From: Candidatus Limnocylindrales bacterium
Lineage (GTDB): Bacteria; Desulfobacterota; Binatia; UBA1149; CAITLU01
Direction of reading: 5' to 3'
Assembly (NCBI GenBank): GCA_035626395.1
Contig: DASPNR010000031.1
Location: forward strand, 124,001-188,000
Length of the DNA stretch: 64,000 nucleotides
Below the pieces are notes generated by a model that was not told the DNA's origin, searched no databases, and was given only the letters and a program-made list of their open reading frames with translations. How positions within the stretch are numbered: position 1 is the first letter of the stretch; the number at the start of each line of letters is the position of its first letter. The translations under genes and the position numbers were made by a program. Positions 61,360 to 64,000 of this stretch are shown here, one piece after another.

Positions 61360-62688
61360 ATGGTAGCCGTGCCGGCGCGCACCGCGGCTCCGCCTCGCTT
61401 CCTTCGCCCGTTCCAGAAGTTCGCCCAGGCCGGTGCGCTCGGCAGCATCGCACTGCTGATGTGCACGGCGGCAGCGCTGCTGTGGGCCAACTCGCCATGG
61501 GCGCATTCCTACGAGCTTCTGTGGGAGACGCCGCTTTCCGTGGCCGCGGGCGCGGGCGAGCTGCGTTTGAGCCTGCGCGAGTGGATCAACGACGGGTTGA
61601 TGGCGGCGTTCTTCCTGCTCGTGGGACTGGAGATCAAGCGCGAGCTGCTGGTGGGTGAGCTGTCGTCGCCGCGACAGGCGGCGCTGCCGATCGTGGCGGC
61701 CGCCGGCGGGATGGCGGTTCCTGCCCTGATCTACGTTGCGTGCAACGCCGGCGGCGCCGGCGCGCAAGGCTGGGGCATTCCGATGGCCACCGACATCGCG
61801 TTCGCGCTCGGGGTGCTGCAGCTGGCGGGCCCACACGTGCCGCTGAGCCTCAAGGTGTTCCTGGCGGCGCTGGCCATCGTGGACGACCTGGGAGCGGTGC
61901 TGGTGATCGCGCTGTTCTATACGCAACGGATCGAGCCGTACGCGTTCGCATGCGCTGCGCTGGCCGCCGCAGCGCTGCTGGCGCTGAACCGGCGGCGCGT
62001 GCAGGACCTCGGTCCCTACCTGCTGGTTGGTGCCATGCTCTGGCTCTTTCTGCTGCGTTCGGGCGTGCATGCCACCATCGGCGGCATCGTGCTGGCGATG
62101 GCGATCCCGACGCGAACGCAGAGCAACGCGGTCGAATTCTCCTTGCGGGCGCGCCGGCTGCTCGAGGAGTTCGACGCCGCCGAGACCGGCGACCTTCTCG
62201 TCATCACTTCCAAGGGCCAGCAGGAAGCGCTGCACGAGCTGGACAACGAAGCATCGCGCGTGAATGCGCCTCTGCTGCGGCTCGAGCACGCGCTCAACCG
62301 CCCGGTCTCCTTCGTCGTGATGCCGTTGTTCGCGCTCGCCAACGCCGGAGTTCCGCTCGAGGGCCTGGCCGGGGCTGCACCGCAGGTGGCATGGGGAGCC
62401 GGGCTCGGCCTGCTCGCAGGCAAGCCTGCGGGCATCCTCGGATCTTCGTACCTGGCGGTGCGAGCCGGCATCGCCTCGCTGCCGGCCGGCGTGACGTGGC
62501 ACGAGCTGCGCGCCGCGGCGGTACTGGCCGGCATCGGATTCACGATGTCGCTGTTCGTGACGGGTCTGGCGTTCGAGGATCGGCGGCTCCTCGACAGCGC
62601 CAAGCTCGGCGTCCTGCTGGCATCGACCCTCTCCGGCGTGATCGGCTATTGCCTGCTGCGGCGCCGCGCTCAGCAGCCGCAGATCTGA
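61360..62688 (+). CDS. nhaA: Na+/H+ antiporter NhaA
   Basis: A 442-residue inner-membrane antiporter with about 12 helices. WINDGLMAAFFLLVGLEIKR is typical of helix 3, GIPMATDIAFALGVLQLAG and AIVDDLGAVLVIALFYT carry the paired aspartates of the ion site in helix 5, and AAAVLAGIGFTMSLFVTGLA is a late helix. It exports Na+ at alkaline pH. It starts 22 bp after the hybrid kinase on the same strand, so it may be in one transcript with it. The 3' end overlaps the convergent lipoprotein gene by 19 bp. Confidence 0.95.
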   Translation: MVAVPARTAAPPRFLRPFQKFAQAGALGSIALLMCTAAALLWANSPWAHSYELLWETPLSVAAGAGELRLSLREWINDGLMAAFFLLVGLEIKRELLVGELSSPRQAALPIVAAAGGMAVPALIYVACNAGGAGAQGWGIPMATDIAFALGVLQLAGPHVPLSLKVFLAALAIVDDLGAVLVIALFYTQRIEPYAFACAALAAAALLALNRRRVQDLGPYLLVGAMLWLFLLRSGVHATIGGIVLAMAIPTRTQSNAVEFSLRARRLLEEFDAAETGDLLVITSKGQQEALHELDNEASRVNAPLLRLEHALNRPVSFVVMPLFALANAGVPLEGLAGAAPQVAWGAGLGLLAGKPAGILGSSYLAVRAGIASLPAGVTWHELRAAAVLAGIGFTMSLFVTGLAFEDRRLLDSAKLGVLLASTLSGVIGYCLLRRRAQQPQI

Positions 62689-63200
62689 ACCATCGGGATC
62701 GAGAGGTGGTCGGCGCCCTGGCGCACCGTCAGCGTGCCGGTGAAGCACGAGCCTTGCGTGGGCGGCGTCGGATAGTCGGCGCACGATTCGTACGGCACCT
62801 GCCGCGAGAGCGTCACGACCGTGACGGTGTCGTTCGAGTAGGTGTTGCGTACCGGATCGGTGCCTTCGGGCGAGCCCTTGCGGCGCAGCTCGACGGTCTG
62901 GTCGCGCAGGCGCAGGCGTGCGGGGCCATCGTAGGGACCGGTCGTGAACAGCACGTTCCTCGGCGTCAGCGCCTTGTCTCGGCGGAAGACGACGCAGCTG
63001 CAGTGCTTGCCTTCGAGCGGATGGACCTGCTCGACCGGCAGCGGCGAAAGCTGCAGCGCCGAGGTCGCGCAGCCGGAGAGCAGCGCCGTGAGAACGGCGA
63101 CGCATGCCGCAGCGGGCAGCGCGCGCGCCGCCTTGCCGGCGCGTGTGCAGGACGGTGCACGCGCGGCGCGGGAAATTGCCGGCGGCGCATGCGTCCGCAC
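62670..63200 (-). CDS. Predicted lipoprotein, unknown function
   Basis: A 176-residue protein. A basic leader and hydrophobic stretch (AAACVAVLTALLSG) end in the lipobox LLSGC, so it is probably lipidated and anchored. The mature part is beta-rich with six or so Cys residues, including HCSCVV, SCADYP and CFTG, and ends MVQICGC, suggesting disulphides. I do not recognise a family. GTG at 63200 puts the lipobox Cys at position 44, still long, and ATG at 63230 is an alternative. It is convergent with nhaA and overlaps it by 19 bp. Confidence 0.7.
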   Translation of the reverse strand: MRTHAPPAISRAARAPSCTRAGKAARALPAAACVAVLTALLSGCATSALQLSPLPVEQVHPLEGKHCSCVVFRRDKALTPRNVLFTTGPYDGPARLRLRDQTVELRRKGSPEGTDPVRNTYSNDTVTVVTLSRQVPYESCADYPTPPTQGSCFTGTLTVRQGADHLSIPMVQICGC

Positions 63201-63459
63201 TTGCGATCTCGTTGCTTGGGGTACCGCCATCGCCGGCCTCGCGCTCAGGGTTTCACGGCGCGTGCCGCGTGCCAAGGCTGCGGGCTGCATTGCCGGCGAC
63301 GGTCGCGCCGCAGCGGCGCAGGCGAAGGCGAAGGTCGAGGGAGGCGCCCGGTGTCCGGCACGAACGCTGCAGCGTGAGCGACTCCGGAGCGTTGCATGAG
63401 TCGCGGCAGGCTGCGGGCGGTGCCGGCTGCGCGACCGGCCTCGCGCCGGCGCGGCCGCC

Positions 63460-64000
63460 TCAAGCCGCGTTCACGCCGGGATAGGGGACCGGCGTGCCGG
63501 TCGAGCGCGCCAGCTCGAAGAACGCCGCGCGCAGGCGCGCCGTGACCGGGCCCGGCACCGCAGAACCGACCGGCTGACCGTCGAGCGAGCGGACCGGCAC
63601 GATGCGCGCGCCCGATCCGGTCAGGAACGCCTCGCTGGCACCGAACAGATCGACCCGTCCCATGCTGCGCTCGCGCGCCGGTATCGCCGCCTCGCCCGCC
63701 AGCTCGAGCACGGTCTGGCGCGTGATGCCCTCGAGCGCGCCGTCGGTGACGGGCGGTGTGGTCAGCACGCCGCGGCAGACGGCGAAGATGTTGGCGCCGC
63801 TGGCCTCGGCGATGGCGCCGGAGGCGTTCAGCAGCAGCGCATCGTCGGCTCCCTGCCGCCGCGCTTCGAGCTTGACCATCGCGTTGTTCAGGTAGTTCAG
63901 GCTCTTCACACGCGGATCGAGCACGTCGGCGGCGGGGCGGCGCAGGCTGGCGGTGATCAGTGCGACGCCGCGTTCGCTCTTCTCCGGCGTGAACAGCTCG
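63460..64000 (-). CDS. Class IV PLP aminotransferase, probably branched-chain (C-terminal part)
   Basis: The 5' end lies beyond the window edge. The visible 179 residues are an open frame to base 63999. They include DPRVKSLNYLNNAMVKLEAR, LLLNASGAIAEASGANIFAV, GALEGITRQTVLELAGE and DLFGASEAFLTGSGARIVPV, all of the IlvE/D-amino-acid aminotransferase fold. These enzymes transfer the amino group of Leu, Ile or Val (or of D-Ala) to 2-oxoglutarate. The PLP lysine would be in the missing part, so IlvE versus relatives is unproved. Confidence 0.9.
   Translation of the reverse strand, partial: ELFTPEKSERGVALITASLRRPAADVLDPRVKSLNYLNNAMVKLEARRQGADDALLLNASGAIAEASGANIFAVCRGVLTTPPVTDGALEGITRQTVLELAGEAAIPARERSMGRVDLFGASEAFLTGSGARIVPVRSLDGQPVGSAVPGPVTARLRAAFFELARSTGTPVPYPGVNAA

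Overview
This is a 64 kb stretch of chromosome from a high-GC Gram-negative bacterium. TonB-dependent uptake, signal peptides, a lipobox and a PspA-type envelope response all imply an outer membrane. The content resembles uncultured soil Deltaproteobacteria or Candidatus Binatota: paired acyl-CoA dehydrogenases, a CaiB CoA-transferase, a P450, a DUF3604 protein, and secreted Cys-rich, beta-helix and dockerin-like proteins. That placement is inference from gene content. I see no rRNA, tRNA, CRISPR array, integrase or insertion sequence. The long ORFs lying antisense to real genes are GC-rich shadows.

Layout. 1-4.7 kb (minus): TonB-dependent receptor, YfiR-like periplasmic protein and hybrid histidine kinase in one operon. 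4.9-10.9 kb: a MurQ/GKRP-like double-SIS protein, a DUF2891 protein, two acyl-CoA dehydrogenases separated by a REP-like palindrome, and a TetR regulator. 10.9-15.3 kb (plus): DUF3604, PpiC isomerase and HupE/UreJ operon, divergent from the TetR across two palindromic operators. 15.4-20.7 kb: a small unknown protein, a secreted Cys-rich dockerin-type protein, glyA and a LysR regulator, ending in a 41-bp tandem repeat. 20.8-25.6 kb: a beta-propeller protein, asd, and an osmoprotectant ABC transporter whose permease is fused to its binding protein. 25.6-29.7 kb (minus): a ParB-N protein with a PAS kinase, and a secreted beta-helix protein. 30.1-34.0 kb (plus): 2TM kinase, sigma-54 activator, PspA and a small membrane protein, with a candidate -24/-12 promoter and a 17-codon ORF bridging kinase and regulator. 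34.0-39.9 kb: reductase/TetR pair, 5'-3' exonuclease, P450, NUDIX hydrolase and D-cysteine desulfhydrase-like enzyme. 40.0-44.0 kb: otsA and an OtsB-GH15 fusion. 44.0-51.0 kb: hybrid kinase, CoA-transferase, alpha/beta hydrolase, GST, XRE regulator, patatin, and Hsp20 with a clear terminator. 51.1-59.2 kb: membrane glycosyltransferase-like protein, NTF2-like protein, response regulator with PAS kinase, dicarboxylate symporter with SGNH protein, GNAT and FAH-family enzyme. 59.3-64 kb: a 54-bp tandem repeat, a third hybrid kinase, nhaA, a lipoprotein and a truncated ilvE-like aminotransferase.

How it fits together. Signalling is dense: six sensor kinases, three of them close paralogues with a C-terminal receiver, plus two separate response regulators. 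Several units concern the envelope or osmotic state: TonB/YfiR/kinase, the PspA unit, OpuC-type import, trehalose enzymes, NhaA and Hsp20. Another group handles acyl-CoA, xenobiotic and aromatic-type substrates: the dehydrogenase pair, CaiB, P450, GST, FAH and the reductase. The most unusual items are the PspA operon with its bridging micro-ORF, the TetR double operator, a C-terminal module shared by two secreted proteins, and the palindromic and tandem repeats.
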